Assembly: GCF_009650605.1 (NCBI RefSeq)
Contig: NZ_WAJT01000001.1
Span: forward strand, 1,860,001 to 1,924,000
Direction: 5' to 3'
DNA length: 64,000 nucleotides
Source: Labrenzia sp. CE80
Lineage (GTDB): Bacteria > Pseudomonadota > Alphaproteobacteria > Rhizobiales > Stappiaceae
Shown here: piece after piece, positions 9,244 to 18,896 of the stretch
How the letters are laid out: each line of letters begins with the position of its first letter
Numbering within the stretch: position 1 is the first letter of the stretch
Notes under the pieces: generated by a model
Told to the model about the DNA's origin: nothing
What the model saw: the letters and a program-made list of their open reading frames with translations, nothing else
Database searches by the model: none
Program-made: the position numbers and the translations under genes

Positions 9244-10677
9244 GTGATACAGGACCAATCAACCAAGGCTGTCTGCTCAACGCTATATAACTTTGGCGCT
9301 ATTTTTAAAGACGGAAATACGCCAAAGGGCCGTCTTATCATCGACTCTTTAGGCAATTTATATGGGGTTTTGAATACCGGAGGGTTAGATCAAGGTGACA
9401 CCTCCGGAAACGGCGTGGTGTTCATGCTTGCAACGGACACGCATGGAGAAAGCTACGAATATAAAGTGTTGCACAGGTTTGCCGGCGGGCCAGCGGATGG
9501 TGCGCGTCCGGTTGGGGGTCTGGTCATGGGCCCAGACGGGATCCTATATGGTACGGCAGCCGGCGGCGGGACAGGCTGGGCTGGGACTGTCTTCAAGCTT
9601 GCGCCCAATGGCGCCGGTGGCTGGGATCTCACCAATCTATACAATTTCAGCGCGGCTCCTCCAGCCACGGGGAAAAATTCGGACGGTGCAGCACCGACAA
9701 GCCATCTGATCATAAGCGCAAATGGAACGTTATTTGGAACGACATCCGCTGGAGGCACCAATGGTGGTGGGACCGTGTTCTCACTTACGCCTATGCTGGG
9801 GGGTGGGTATTCCTTTAATAACCTGCACAACTTTCCAGCAATCGCGGGCTACAATTACTTCGTTGGTGGGCTGTTGATGGATGTCCCCGGAAACATTTAC
9901 GGACTGGTTTCAGCAGGAGGTGAATATTCCTCCGGCGAAATCTTCGGACTGTTCGTCTCCGGTGATCAGACTTATACCTACAAGAGCCTCTACAGTTTCC
10001 CGCTAAACGACTACGATCCTGTCCTGCCCTTCGGCAGTTTGGTTATGGACAATTCCGGACAAATGTTTGGTACGACAAATCGAGGCGGGGACATTTCGGG
10101 CACGGTCTTCAGTTACCCGAGCGGAAAAACGCCCGCTACGCCGACCACCGTGTACGAATTCAATGAGTTGAACGGAGAATTCTCCCCAGGGGCAGGTGTT
10201 ATCATCGATAGCGTGGGTAACCTGTTCGGGACCGCGCAATATAGCTCAGCAGGGCAAGGTGGGGTCTATAAACTGACAAAGAAAGACATTGGGACATATG
10301 TCTACACCGCGTTGTTCGAATTCAACGGGAACGCTGGGGAATATCCGGAAAACACTCTCGTCGCAGATCCAATGGGTCGCCTGTACGGAACGACGTCCGA
10401 AGGCGGCAAGCATGGTTATGGGACCGTTTTCAGAATCGGTGAGACGGCTGAAGCTATGGCAGTGATGCAGGGCGGCGTCGTTGTACAGATCGTCGTCACC
10501 AACCCGGGGCGCGGCTATGCTTCGCCCCCGACAGTGACGCTAACTCCATCAAACAACGGTGCCACGGCCCAGGCTTCCGCGACAATATCAAATGGATCGG
10601 TGACCTCGATTACGGTGACGAATGCCGGCAGCGGCTATGATTTCGGACCGCAGGTCATCTTTCCGCAGCCCTTTTGA
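9244..10677 (+). CDS. GloVer-type tandem-repeat protein
   Basis: This 477-residue protein contains seven degenerate repeats, each with a core like GxLYGTTxxGGxxGxGTVF: GNLYGVLNTGG, GILYGTAAGGG, GTLFGTTSAGG, GNIYGLVSAGG, GQMFGTTNRGG, GNLFGTAQYSS and GRLYGTTSEGG. Such repeats (choice-of-anchor GloVer type) probably fold as a beta-propeller. The C-terminus has two VTNxGxGY motifs seen in surface proteins. The start is GTG at 9244, directly after an in-frame TAA, and no signal peptide is visible, so the 5' end may be truncated. Function unknown. Confidence 0.75.
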   Translation: MIQDQSTKAVCSTLYNFGAIFKDGNTPKGRLIIDSLGNLYGVLNTGGLDQGDTSGNGVVFMLATDTHGESYEYKVLHRFAGGPADGARPVGGLVMGPDGILYGTAAGGGTGWAGTVFKLAPNGAGGWDLTNLYNFSAAPPATGKNSDGAAPTSHLIISANGTLFGTTSAGGTNGGGTVFSLTPMLGGGYSFNNLHNFPAIAGYNYFVGGLLMDVPGNIYGLVSAGGEYSSGEIFGLFVSGDQTYTYKSLYSFPLNDYDPVLPFGSLVMDNSGQMFGTTNRGGDISGTVFSYPSGKTPATPTTVYEFNELNGEFSPGAGVIIDSVGNLFGTAQYSSAGQGGVYKLTKKDIGTYVYTALFEFNGNAGEYPENTLVADPMGRLYGTTSEGGKHGYGTVFRIGETAEAMAVMQGGVVVQIVVTNPGRGYASPPTVTLTPSNNGATAQASATISNGSVTSITVTNAGSGYDFGPQVIFPQPF

Positions 10678-10689
10678 CTGGAAGCAATC

Positions 10690-10825
10690 TTGCCTCTGTG
10701 GATTTGCCGCCGACGACAAGCGTTACAAAAGGCGCTTAGCGGTGCCCCTGAAGGGACCACGCTCCGAACACGAAAAAGAAGCTATTTTCGAAGCGCAGCC
10801 TATGGTCGTATATTGCATCTATTGA
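10690..10825 (+). pseudogene. possible second acyltransferase remnant
   Basis: A short frame reads CGFAADDKRYKRRLAVPL, which resembles the LGLGDERYKRSW motif near the end of the acyltransferase at 6437. It continues to a stop at 10825 and has no credible start. The match is short, so this is a weak call. Confidence 0.2.
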
Positions 10826-10899
10826 ACGATTTCGAATCTGTCACTGCCTTTCCTGTACAAAACAGGCTCGACCATGAAAAAGCTTGATATTTTCGGCGC

Positions 10900-13269
10900 C
10901 TAGGCCGCCCAGCCAGATCCCTGGCGCTTTTGATTGCCCTGGGCAATCACCTCGACGGCAGCGCCTGTGTTGCGCGCCAGAAGGCGGGCGGCGCTCTTCA
11001 GCTCATGGTCATAGCTGGCATCGCCGGACATCAACAGGACACGATCGGCCCTGCGCAGAAGATTTGCACTCGCAAGCGACCCGTCGATGGCTCCAAGATC
11101 GATCACAACAGCATCATAGGTGTCGGCCATTGCGTCGACCGCCATCTGGAAGCGTTCGCCGTTGGCCATCTGGTCAGCGATCTGCTGCGTGCCTGCCTCA
11201 ATGATATGCGCCGGAGAACCGGCGTCGCGATAGACCACCTTGGAAAAGACAACGTCGCCAGCGACGAGATCGGAGAAGCCTTCCGCCGCTTCCAGTGTCT
11301 CTATCTCCGGAAACACTTCGAGAAGGAGCACGCCTGCCCCTTCTTCCGCTGCGGCGCGTGCCATCTCGAAGGCCCGATTGTGTGACACGGCGGGGTCGTC
11401 GACGCTCAGCACGACGATCACGCCCTCAACGTCAAGCGGTGCCGGGCTGTCTTCGGCGGCGGCAGCCAGGGCAGCATCAATCTTGCTCACACGCTCATAC
11501 TGTTGATCGGAACGATTGGGCTGACTGTCACGCTTGTCTTCGCGAGCGCGCCCAGCAGGTTTGGCAAGGTCCACCGCGCGTTCCAGCAAGGTCTTGCGGT
11601 TGGTTTCATTGACCGCCTTTTCCTCAGGTTCGGCGGCCACAGCTGGCTGCGGGGCTTGTTCCGGTTCGGCCTCAGCGTGTCTCGCGTCGGCGGCCAGCTC
11701 CTGAACATACCGGGCAGCTGCCTGTTTTTCATCGCCATAGGAAAAGCTCGCGGACATGGCGACGCCTTGGGCAGAAGCGGCGGAAGGCCAGGTGCCATAG
11801 TGCCCGCCGCCGTCCGGCGGTGTCGGCTCCTGCGGCTGGCGCAGCATCGTGGAATCATAGGCGACCGGATAGAGCACATTGCCCGACAGAAACTCGCGCA
11901 TGATCACGAATGCGCAGCCGATCACAAAGGTCGCCAAGGCGGCGATGATCGTGATGGCGATTACCTTGGGCGCGTAAGGTTCGATCGGAACAGCCGCCCG
12001 TGAAATGATGCGCGCATCGGCAGGCAGGGCCTGCGCCCTCAGTCTGGTGTCGGCATCACGGAAGCTACCGATCAGCTGATCCAGTTGCCGCGCCTTGGCA
12101 TTTGCCTCCCGCTCCAGCTCTGCGAGGCGCACCTGGTCCGAATTGGTCTGGGCTGCTGCGACCTTGAGCTCACCAAGACGTCCTTTCAGGGCCTCAGCCT
12201 GCTGGTTGGCCACCTTGGCGTCGTTTTCCAGACCGACGAGCACCTTGCGCGCTTCTTCGCGGATGAGCCGATTGTAGTCAGCCAACTGCGACTGCAACGC
12301 CTTCAGTTGCGGGTGGTTCGGCAGCAAGGTGATGGACAGTTCGGCGATGTTCGACTGGATCGCCACCTGCCGTTCGCGCAAACGCTGAATCAGCAGAGAG
12401 TCGAGAACGTCACTCGCGGTTTCGAGTGAGCCACCGGACTTCAACAGCTCCCGGATCAGGTCCGCCTTTGCCTGGGACTCCGCCTTGTCGGCCTGCGCCT
12501 GCGAGTAGCTGCTGCTGATCTGCGCCAATTGCTGCTGGTTCAGCGTCAGATTGTCGGTTCCCATCAGGAGATCGGCATGAGCGCGAAAATCCTCGACAGC
12601 CTTGCGCGCGGCCTGGACTTCCGCTTTCAGGCTTTCGATCTGGGGTTCCAGCGACGTGGTCGCAAATTCAGTCGTCTTGCGCTTCGCACTGGACTGAAGA
12701 GAAATATACTCATCGAGAATTGTGTTGGCGACGGCCGCGGCCAGTTCAGGATCCTGCGCGGAAAAATCGACTGCAATGACGCGCGAGCCTTCAAGGCGAT
12801 AGATGTCGAGGTTTTCGTAGAAGACCTTCAGCACCCGTTCTTCGGGAGAAATGCGGGCCGGGTCGCGCGAAATGCCCAGCATCACGAGCGCATCACTGAC
12901 AATTCCAGAGCCATTGTCAGCCTCGAATTCGGCAATAGACGCAAGATCGAGACGTTTTGCAACCCGGCGCGCCAAGTCAGCTGATTTCAGCAACTGCACC
13001 TGACTGGCAACGCCTTCATTGTCGAGAACCGCCCGTTCCTCTTCAACACCGCGTGTGGTGCCGGGGTAATCGGAGTCCTTGCTCTCGATCAGCACCCTCG
13101 CCTCGCCCTTGTATTTGGACGGAACGAACTGAAGGACAAGGAAGACACTTGCAGCAACGACGAAAACCAGAGGCAGCAACCAGCGCAAGGCGCTACCGAT
13201 TGCGCGCAGCAACCCAGCCAGGTCGAGGGCCATATCATCATCTTGTACCGCGTTGCGGGTCGAACTCAT
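10900..13269 (-). CDS. exopolysaccharide co-polymerase (Wzz/GumC) with degenerate kinase domain
   Basis: This 789-residue protein has a Wzz domain with a first membrane helix (LRWLLPLVFVVAASVFLVLQF), a long periplasmic coiled coil, and a second helix around AITIIAALATFVIGCAFVIM. A cytoplasmic domain of about 320 residues follows. It controls chain length and export of a Wzy-type polymer. The C-terminal BY-kinase-like domain lacks the P-loop: where a GEGKST motif should be it has DDPAVSHN. It also lacks a C-terminal Tyr cluster, so it is probably not an active kinase. GGAG lies upstream of the start at 13269. Divergent from the Wza-type gene. Confidence 0.85.
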   Translation of the reverse strand: MSSTRNAVQDDDMALDLAGLLRAIGSALRWLLPLVFVVAASVFLVLQFVPSKYKGEARVLIESKDSDYPGTTRGVEEERAVLDNEGVASQVQLLKSADLARRVAKRLDLASIAEFEADNGSGIVSDALVMLGISRDPARISPEERVLKVFYENLDIYRLEGSRVIAVDFSAQDPELAAAVANTILDEYISLQSSAKRKTTEFATTSLEPQIESLKAEVQAARKAVEDFRAHADLLMGTDNLTLNQQQLAQISSSYSQAQADKAESQAKADLIRELLKSGGSLETASDVLDSLLIQRLRERQVAIQSNIAELSITLLPNHPQLKALQSQLADYNRLIREEARKVLVGLENDAKVANQQAEALKGRLGELKVAAAQTNSDQVRLAELEREANAKARQLDQLIGSFRDADTRLRAQALPADARIISRAAVPIEPYAPKVIAITIIAALATFVIGCAFVIMREFLSGNVLYPVAYDSTMLRQPQEPTPPDGGGHYGTWPSAASAQGVAMSASFSYGDEKQAAARYVQELAADARHAEAEPEQAPQPAVAAEPEEKAVNETNRKTLLERAVDLAKPAGRAREDKRDSQPNRSDQQYERVSKIDAALAAAAEDSPAPLDVEGVIVVLSVDDPAVSHNRAFEMARAAAEEGAGVLLLEVFPEIETLEAAEGFSDLVAGDVVFSKVVYRDAGSPAHIIEAGTQQIADQMANGERFQMAVDAMADTYDAVVIDLGAIDGSLASANLLRRADRVLLMSGDASYDHELKSAARLLARNTGAAVEVIAQGNQKRQGSGWAA

Positions 13270-13465
13270 TTCAATACTCCAGAACGAACTCGGCAACTAT
13301 GACGAATTAGGGTAAGCGATCGGTTAAGCTCCTTTCCGGCTCACTGAAAGCTGCGTTAATTTTTGTCTCGTCAATTCTGACATGGCTTACCGGCCCTCAG
13401 AAATCTCTTCACCGAGCATTAACCATGACTTGCGATGGTGCGAATGACCTATAGGAGAGTCGTGA

Positions 13466-14023
13466 ATGCCCATCAGAATGTTTCTTGTTCTGGCCATGTG
13501 CGCCAGCATGGTGGCTTGCAGTGGCTACAAGCGCCCGCCAACCGCGTTCCATGAAACGCTGACACAACCCTATCGCCTGGACTCCAGCGACAGGCTGCGG
13601 ATCATCGTATTCGGTCAGGACGACCTCTCCAATACTTATGTCATTGACCAGGCTGGTTATATTTCCTTCCCGCTGGTGGGCAACGTGGCGGCACGCGGCA
13701 AGACACAGCAGGAATTATCCGCCGAAATTGGACGCAAGTTGCGGCAGGGCTATCTGCGGGATCCGGACGTCTCGGTCGAGGTGGACACCTACCGTCCCGT
13801 CTTTGTCATGGGCGAAGTGCAAAACGCGGGCCAGTACACCTATGTGGCGGGCATGACAGTGCAGAATGCCATCGCGACCGCAGGTGGTTTCTCGACCAGA
13901 GCACAACAGCAGGATGTCGACATCACCCGTCAGATCAATGGTGAAATTCTAAACGGTCGTGTGCCTATTTCGGACCCCTTGCGGCCCGGAGACACGATTT
14001 ACGTCCGCGAGCGGTATTTCTGA
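13466..14023 (+). CDS. Wza-type polysaccharide export lipoprotein
   Basis: This 185-residue protein begins with a lipoprotein signal (MFLVLAMCASMVACSGY, lipobox MVAC). It contains a polysaccharide export domain (YRLDSSDRLRIIVFGQDDLS, GYISFPLVGNVAARGKT) and a SLBB-like segment (VFVMGEVQNAGQYTYVAGMT). It would form the periplasmic/outer-membrane exit for the polymer and work with the divergent Wzz/GumC protein. It is short compared with Wza and has only one SLBB domain, a form common in alphaproteobacteria. Confidence 0.9.
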   Translation: MPIRMFLVLAMCASMVACSGYKRPPTAFHETLTQPYRLDSSDRLRIIVFGQDDLSNTYVIDQAGYISFPLVGNVAARGKTQQELSAEIGRKLRQGYLRDPDVSVEVDTYRPVFVMGEVQNAGQYTYVAGMTVQNAIATAGGFSTRAQQQDVDITRQINGEILNGRVPISDPLRPGDTIYVRERYF

Positions 14024-14130
14024 TCCTGTCCCTGGATTAACCGGGGACTCATCTCCCTTCCCTAAAGTGCAGGCATTCAGCTTCACGGGTTCAAAAAGAA
14101 ACCTGGAGGCTGCAACAGGGAGCCTGCACC

Positions 14131-15360
14131 ATGACCAAGGATCCGCTCCGGATCATCCACTGCGTACGCTCGCCGATCGGCGGCATATTCAGGCACATCA
14201 AGGACCTCGCGACCAGCCAGGCAGCGGCAGGTCATGACGTCGGCCTGATTTGTGACAGCACATCCGGCAGTGATTACGACAATGCCATTGTCGAAGACCT
14301 GCGCCCGCAGCTTTCGCTCGGCGTCGCAAAGTTTCCGATGCAGCGTCAACTCACGCTTCAAGACCTTCGTGCGACGCGTGACCTTTACCGACACATTCGC
14401 AGCCTCAAGCCCGACGTTCTTCACGGCCATGGCGCCAAGGGCGGCGCCTATGTGCGGACCATCGGAACGTTGCTGCGCTTTCAGGGCCAGGAAGTCACCC
14501 GGATCTACTGCCCGCATGGCGGCAGCCTCCACTACGATCCGAACCGGCTGGAAGGACGCGTCTATCACACGATCGAGCGCCTCCTGTCGCGTTTCACGGA
14601 CGGGCTGATCTTTGTATCCGACTATGAATATGCCGCGTTTGAAACCAAGGTCGGTCACCCGCAAGCGCCGGCCCGTGTCGTCTACAACGGCCTTCAGCCC
14701 AGCGAATTTTCTCCGGTGACGGAGAATGAGGACGCTGCCGACTTTCTTTACATCGGCATGCTTCGCGACCTGAAGGGCACCGACCTCTTCATTGACGCGC
14801 TCCACAACATCAAGCTCAAGACCGGCAAAGCGCCGACAGCGCATATTGTTGGCGAAGGTCCGGACGAGGCCCGTTATCGCAAAATGGTCGAGACGCTTGG
14901 TCTTGGCGACACTGTCACCTTCCATGGTGCTCTGCCGGCGCGTCAGGCCTTCCGCATGGCAAAATGCGTGGTGGTGCCGTCGCGGGCCGAGGCGATGCCT
15001 TACATCATTCTGGAAACGGTTGCCGCACAGCGGCCGCTGATCGCCACCCGTGTTGGCGGCATTCCGGAGATTTTCGGCCGCTATGCCTCACGTCTGATCG
15101 AGCCGGGCCATATCGACAAGCTGACCACTGCGATGGAACGGGCGATGGCAAACCCGGAGGCGATGCAGGCTGCCGCGGCCGAGCAGCGCAGCTGCCTAGC
15201 CGAGACATTCTCCATCGACCTGATGAGCGATCGTATTACGACGCTCTACCAGCAGGTCCGCGGGCAATTGCCGACCGACAAACCCATTTCAGCACCGGCT
15301 GCAGGCGTTTCAACAACGTCATCAGGCCAATCCGTTTATGCCAGATCGAGCAACAGATAA
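14131..15360 (+). CDS. GT4-family glycosyltransferase
   Basis: This 409-residue GT-B glycosyltransferase has an N-terminal acceptor domain (CVRSPIGGIFRHIKDLATSQ, then VLHGHGAKGGAYVRTIG) and a C-terminal nucleotide-sugar domain. The latter shows FLYIGMLRDLKGTDLFIDAL, HIVGEGPDEARYRK and the EX7E-like region PSRAEAMPYIILE. It would add a sugar to the lipid-linked repeat unit at the cytoplasmic face of the membrane. Its stop overlaps the start of the next gene by one base (TAATG), showing translational coupling. Confidence 0.9.
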   Translation: MTKDPLRIIHCVRSPIGGIFRHIKDLATSQAAAGHDVGLICDSTSGSDYDNAIVEDLRPQLSLGVAKFPMQRQLTLQDLRATRDLYRHIRSLKPDVLHGHGAKGGAYVRTIGTLLRFQGQEVTRIYCPHGGSLHYDPNRLEGRVYHTIERLLSRFTDGLIFVSDYEYAAFETKVGHPQAPARVVYNGLQPSEFSPVTENEDAADFLYIGMLRDLKGTDLFIDALHNIKLKTGKAPTAHIVGEGPDEARYRKMVETLGLGDTVTFHGALPARQAFRMAKCVVVPSRAEAMPYIILETVAAQRPLIATRVGGIPEIFGRYASRLIEPGHIDKLTTAMERAMANPEAMQAAAAEQRSCLAETFSIDLMSDRITTLYQQVRGQLPTDKPISAPAAGVSTTSSGQSVYARSSNR

Positions 15361-16994
15361 TGAAAAACCTGGCGCCAGAAGCAGACAGTTCTTCAGAGCC
15401 ACATTCTTCCTTGAGGTCAGCACCTGATCTCAGGAGCAGATTGACCAGTGGCCTGCGCCAAGCGAGCGCAGAGCCTGCCACGCCAAAGACCCATGAGGCC
15501 AACTCAAGCCCTTCCGAGTCTTCGGCCCAAGCGCCTGCAAGTGGCGGCCTGTCGAACGAGGCTCAGGAAATTGCAGAATCCCTGCATGATGACGGCGTCT
15601 CGGTGCCCGTTCTTGCGGGAACCGTTCGCCTGGTGGACATGGCTCTGATCGCCGCCACCGGTGTCATTGCAGCCGTGACAGATGCGGGCGCGACGCAGTT
15701 TGGCCTTGTCCACGGCATTGCCGTGGCGATTGCCATGCTGTTCTCCCTCGCCTTCTTCCAGGCCTCCGACGCCTATCAGGTGTCGATCATGCGCCGGGGC
15801 CTTTCCCAGATCGGCCGGATCGGGGCTGGCTGGACGCTCGTCTTTGGCATGATCTTTCTCATTCAGATGACCACGGGTCTCGGGTCCAGCCTGTCCCAGA
15901 ACTGGATTGGCGCGTGGTTTGTCCTCGGGATGACCGGGCTCGTCAGCGCACGGCTCGTGGTCTATCGCATCGTCCGCCACTGGATGGAAAGCGGCCGCCT
16001 GGAGCGCCGCGCCATCATCGTTGGCGGCGGCACGGCAGCAGCCGACCTGATCCATGAACTGGAATCCCAATCCGACAACGATATCCGCATTTGCGGTATC
16101 TTCGATGACCGTGCCAACGACCGCTCCCCGCCGGTCGTGGCCGGTTATCCGAAGCTTGGCAACATCTCTGCCCTGGTCGAGTTCTCGCGCCTTGCCCGGA
16201 TCGACATGCTGATCGTCTGCATTCCGCTGCGGGCCGAACAGCGCGTCTTGCAGCTTTTGCGTCGGCTTTGGGTGCTGCCCGTCGACATTCGCCTGTCGGC
16301 CCATACGGACAAGATCCGTTTCAGAAACCGCGGCGCATCCTTCATCGGCACGGTTCCCTTCGTTGACGTGGTGGAAAAGCCGATCACCGATTGGGACATG
16401 GTCGCCAAGCGCGTGTTCGACGTCGTGTTTGCGAGCCTGGCTCTCGTCGCCCTGTTTCCGGTGATGATCGCGGCTGCGATCGCCATCAAGCTGGACAGCA
16501 AGGGGCCTGTGTTCTTCCGCCAGAAGCGCTACGGCTTCAACAACGAGATCATCGATGTTCTGAAGTTCCGCTCCATGTACACGGAGATGGCCGATCCCGA
16601 CGCCAAGTCGGTTGTCACCCGGAACGACAGCCGGGTCACCCGGGTCGGACGCTTCATCCGCAAGAGTTCCATCGATGAATTGCCTCAGCTGTTCAACGTT
16701 CTGCGCGGTGACCTGTCCCTCGTCGGTCCCCGCCCTCATGCGGTCAACGCCCATACGGACAATCACACCTGGGACGAAGTGGTCGATGGTTATTTCGCCC
16801 GCCACAAGGTGAAGCCCGGCGTGACCGGATGGGCGCAGATCAACGGCTGGCGCGGCGAAGTCGACCGGCCGGAGAAAATCCAGAAGCGGGTTGAATGCGA
16901 TGTCTACTACATCGAGAACTGGTCGATCCTGTTTGACCTGAAGATCCTCTTCATGACCCCCTTCAGCCTGTTCAACACAGAGAACGCCTATTGA
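15360..16994 (+). CDS. undecaprenyl-phosphate glycosyl-1-phosphate transferase
   Basis: This 544-residue priming enzyme loads the first sugar phosphate onto undecaprenyl phosphate. It has a variable, Ser-rich N-terminal tail, several membrane helices (from about residue 80), a Rossmann-like domain (RRAIIVGGGTAAADLIHEL) and a bacterial sugar transferase domain. The last shows KRVFDVVFASLALVALFPVM, PVFFRQKRYG, LKFRSM, DELPQLFNVLRGD and LSLVGPRPHA. The ATG at 15360 is chosen because it overlaps the upstream stop; the frame continues upstream only as a shadow of that gene. Confidence 0.92.
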   Translation: MKNLAPEADSSSEPHSSLRSAPDLRSRLTSGLRQASAEPATPKTHEANSSPSESSAQAPASGGLSNEAQEIAESLHDDGVSVPVLAGTVRLVDMALIAATGVIAAVTDAGATQFGLVHGIAVAIAMLFSLAFFQASDAYQVSIMRRGLSQIGRIGAGWTLVFGMIFLIQMTTGLGSSLSQNWIGAWFVLGMTGLVSARLVVYRIVRHWMESGRLERRAIIVGGGTAAADLIHELESQSDNDIRICGIFDDRANDRSPPVVAGYPKLGNISALVEFSRLARIDMLIVCIPLRAEQRVLQLLRRLWVLPVDIRLSAHTDKIRFRNRGASFIGTVPFVDVVEKPITDWDMVAKRVFDVVFASLALVALFPVMIAAAIAIKLDSKGPVFFRQKRYGFNNEIIDVLKFRSMYTEMADPDAKSVVTRNDSRVTRVGRFIRKSSIDELPQLFNVLRGDLSLVGPRPHAVNAHTDNHTWDEVVDGYFARHKVKPGVTGWAQINGWRGEVDRPEKIQKRVECDVYYIENWSILFDLKILFMTPFSLFNTENAY

Positions 16995-16996
16995 GC

Positions 16997-18265
16997 ATGG
17001 GGACCGCAGATCCCCGGACGATTGGCACCGTCCGGCCACGGCTTCCTGTGCGCGCAAGCAGCATCGGTGACGGAGCCCTGTGGCTGGCCGCCTTTCTGTC
17101 CGGGTTCGTGATCCGCGAACCCGCCCCTTACGAGCTCTACATGGTTGGCCTGACCGTCATCTGGCTTGCCTTTGGCCTGAAGCTGCGGCGCGAGTTCGGT
17201 CCGCTGATCATCTGCATGATGCTCTACATCACCGGCGGCATTGCCGCGATCCCGCTGGCGCGGGAGATGGGCGATGCCATCATCTATATTGCCGTTTCCG
17301 GCTTTCTGGCGATCACAGCGATCTTTTATGCCGCCATTCTGGCGGAACGGCCCGAGCGTTATCAGCTGATCGAAAAGGGCTATCTGGCCAGTGCTGTGCT
17401 CGTGTCGCTGTTCGGCATCGCCGGCTATTTTCACCTGTTTCCGGGTGCGGATTTCTTCACGCTCTATGACCGGGCGCGTGGCACCTTTCAGGACCCGAAC
17501 GTCTTCGGCCCCTTCCTGGCCCTGCCCACGGTCATCCTGATCCAGCGACTGCTAACGCAGCCCTTGCGCGTGTCCCTCGCCTATCTGCCCGCGCTCGCGA
17601 TCCTGGTGCTGGCGATCTTTCTCAGCTTTTCGCGCGGGGCCTGGGTGGTGCTCGCGGCAGCCTCGATGATCGTCTACCTTCTGGCGCTGATCACCGAGCA
17701 AAAGGCCGTCCGCCGGCTGCGCCTTCTGGCGCTCGGAGCTCTCGGCATCGTCGCGCTCATTGCGCTCCTAGGCGTCGCCCTGTCCATTGACAGCGTTGCG
17801 GAAATGTTCGAGCAGCGCGCGCGTCTCGTGCAGGATTATGACGGCGCCCGTCTTGGCCGCTTTGCCCGCTATTCCCTCGGCTTCCAGCTGGTGATGGAAC
17901 ACCCGCTCGGCCTGGGGGCGCTGGAGTTCAACAAGTATTTTCCCGAGGATGAGCACAATGTCTATCTGAAGGGATTCACCACCTATGGCTGGCTCGGCGG
18001 CACGGTCTATCTGCTGCTGGTCGGCTGGACGCTCGCCCGCCTGACGCCGCTGCTGTTCAAGGCCCGCGACTGGACGCCCTTCGTCCATTGCCTCTTTGCC
18101 ATTCTGGTGGCCCATGTGATCCTGTCGATCATCATCGATACGGACCATTGGCGGCACATGTACATGCTGTACGGCCTCGCCTGGGGCCTGATTGCAGCCG
18201 ACAGGCTCGAGCGGCCACGCGGCCTGCACTTCTCTCGCACAAGAACTGTGGACCAAGCCGCATGA
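16997..18265 (+). CDS. O-antigen ligase/polymerase-family membrane protein (Wzy-like)
   Basis: This protein of about 422 residues has ten or more hydrophobic segments and a large periplasmic loop with DRARGTFQDPNVFGPFLALP, a feature of Wzy/WaaL proteins. SFSRGAWVV and EHPLGLGALEFNKYFPEDEHN with LKGFTTYGWLGG also fit. It would polymerise repeat units in the periplasm. The start is either ATG 16997 or the TTG at 16991 that overlaps the upstream stop. It ends the glycan gene run; no flippase (Wzx) is seen in the window. Confidence 0.85.
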   Translation: MGTADPRTIGTVRPRLPVRASSIGDGALWLAAFLSGFVIREPAPYELYMVGLTVIWLAFGLKLRREFGPLIICMMLYITGGIAAIPLAREMGDAIIYIAVSGFLAITAIFYAAILAERPERYQLIEKGYLASAVLVSLFGIAGYFHLFPGADFFTLYDRARGTFQDPNVFGPFLALPTVILIQRLLTQPLRVSLAYLPALAILVLAIFLSFSRGAWVVLAAASMIVYLLALITEQKAVRRLRLLALGALGIVALIALLGVALSIDSVAEMFEQRARLVQDYDGARLGRFARYSLGFQLVMEHPLGLGALEFNKYFPEDEHNVYLKGFTTYGWLGGTVYLLLVGWTLARLTPLLFKARDWTPFVHCLFAILVAHVILSIIIDTDHWRHMYMLYGLAWGLIAADRLERPRGLHFSRTRTVDQAA

Positions 18266-18309
18266 AGCGCCTTGCGCTGAGGCAGCGAACCGGTTAGGTA
18301 GGTCCCGTT

Positions 18310-18386
18310 CGGGCAGTAGCGCAGCCTGGTAGCGCACTTCACTGGGGGTGAAGGGGTCGTCGGTTCAAATCCGGCCTGCCCGACCA
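18310..18386 (+). tRNA. tRNA-Pro (anticodon GGG)
   Basis: The cloverleaf is complete: acceptor CGGGCAG/CTGCCCG, D-stem GCGC/GCGC with GG in the loop, anticodon stem CTTCA/TGAAG with loop CTGGGGG (GGG at 18344-18346), T-loop GTTCAAATC and an encoded terminal ACCA. It decodes CCC/CCU proline codons. tRNA 3' ends are common integration sites, and the sequence downstream is sparse in genes and less GC-rich. Confidence 0.95.
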
Positions 18387-18394
18387 ACAAAATC

Positions 18395-18430
18395 AATAAC
18401 TTAGAGTTATTTCTCTAATTTTTCTTTTTA
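18395..18430 (+). terminator. terminator after tRNA-Pro
   Basis: A 7-bp AT-rich stem (AATAACT / AGTTATT, loop TAG) is followed by a T-rich run. The stem is weak, but position and T-run fit the tRNA terminator. Confidence 0.5.
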
Positions 18431-18896
18431 TTTTCGTCCAGATACTGCTCAGAACCCCCTGTTGGGGCCCGCCGTAAATATCCGGATTTAGACACCACGT
18501 TCTCCATCCTGCCTCGAAATTGTTTCGCCCTCTAGCAGCGCTCCGCATCTCTGATCATAGAGAGGCTCTGCCACGGCGAAGCTTGCGCAGCTTTCATTCA
18601 GGACGATTTTATCGTCTTTATCGCCTATCACGACGCGGTGGCTTACAGGTGTTTTGTCTATTCCGCCCTCTCATTCGAGCAGGCTATTTATGAGGGCAAA
18701 ACGGGAACAATCAAGCGCGGAAAGCCAGATACTCAAAACGGGTTTTAATCGCGCAACCAGCATTCATGAGCTGGGCAAGCCCGAACCGCTCTCTTTTTGA
18801 AACACAACAGAGCGAGTTGAATACCCACCACCTAGGATATAGACACGGCGCATAGGCACTTTAGACTAGTCCAACTGTCATTCGGGAAAAGTCGGA
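18412..18896. other. intergenic stretch after tRNA-Pro with a possible gene remnant
   Basis: No intact gene is seen. A 70-codon stop-free frame on + (18536-18748) without a good start reads protein-like (for example FVYSALSFEQAIYEGKTG and TIKRGKPDTQNGF at its end). It may be the 3' end of a lost gene, but no family is recognised. The remainder holds the promoter region of the KpsC-like gene. Confidence 0.3.

Noticed and set aside
15504..17057. 517-codon open frame on - opposite the priming transferase
   Set aside because: It is a high-GC antisense shadow; the + strand has clear catalytic motifs.
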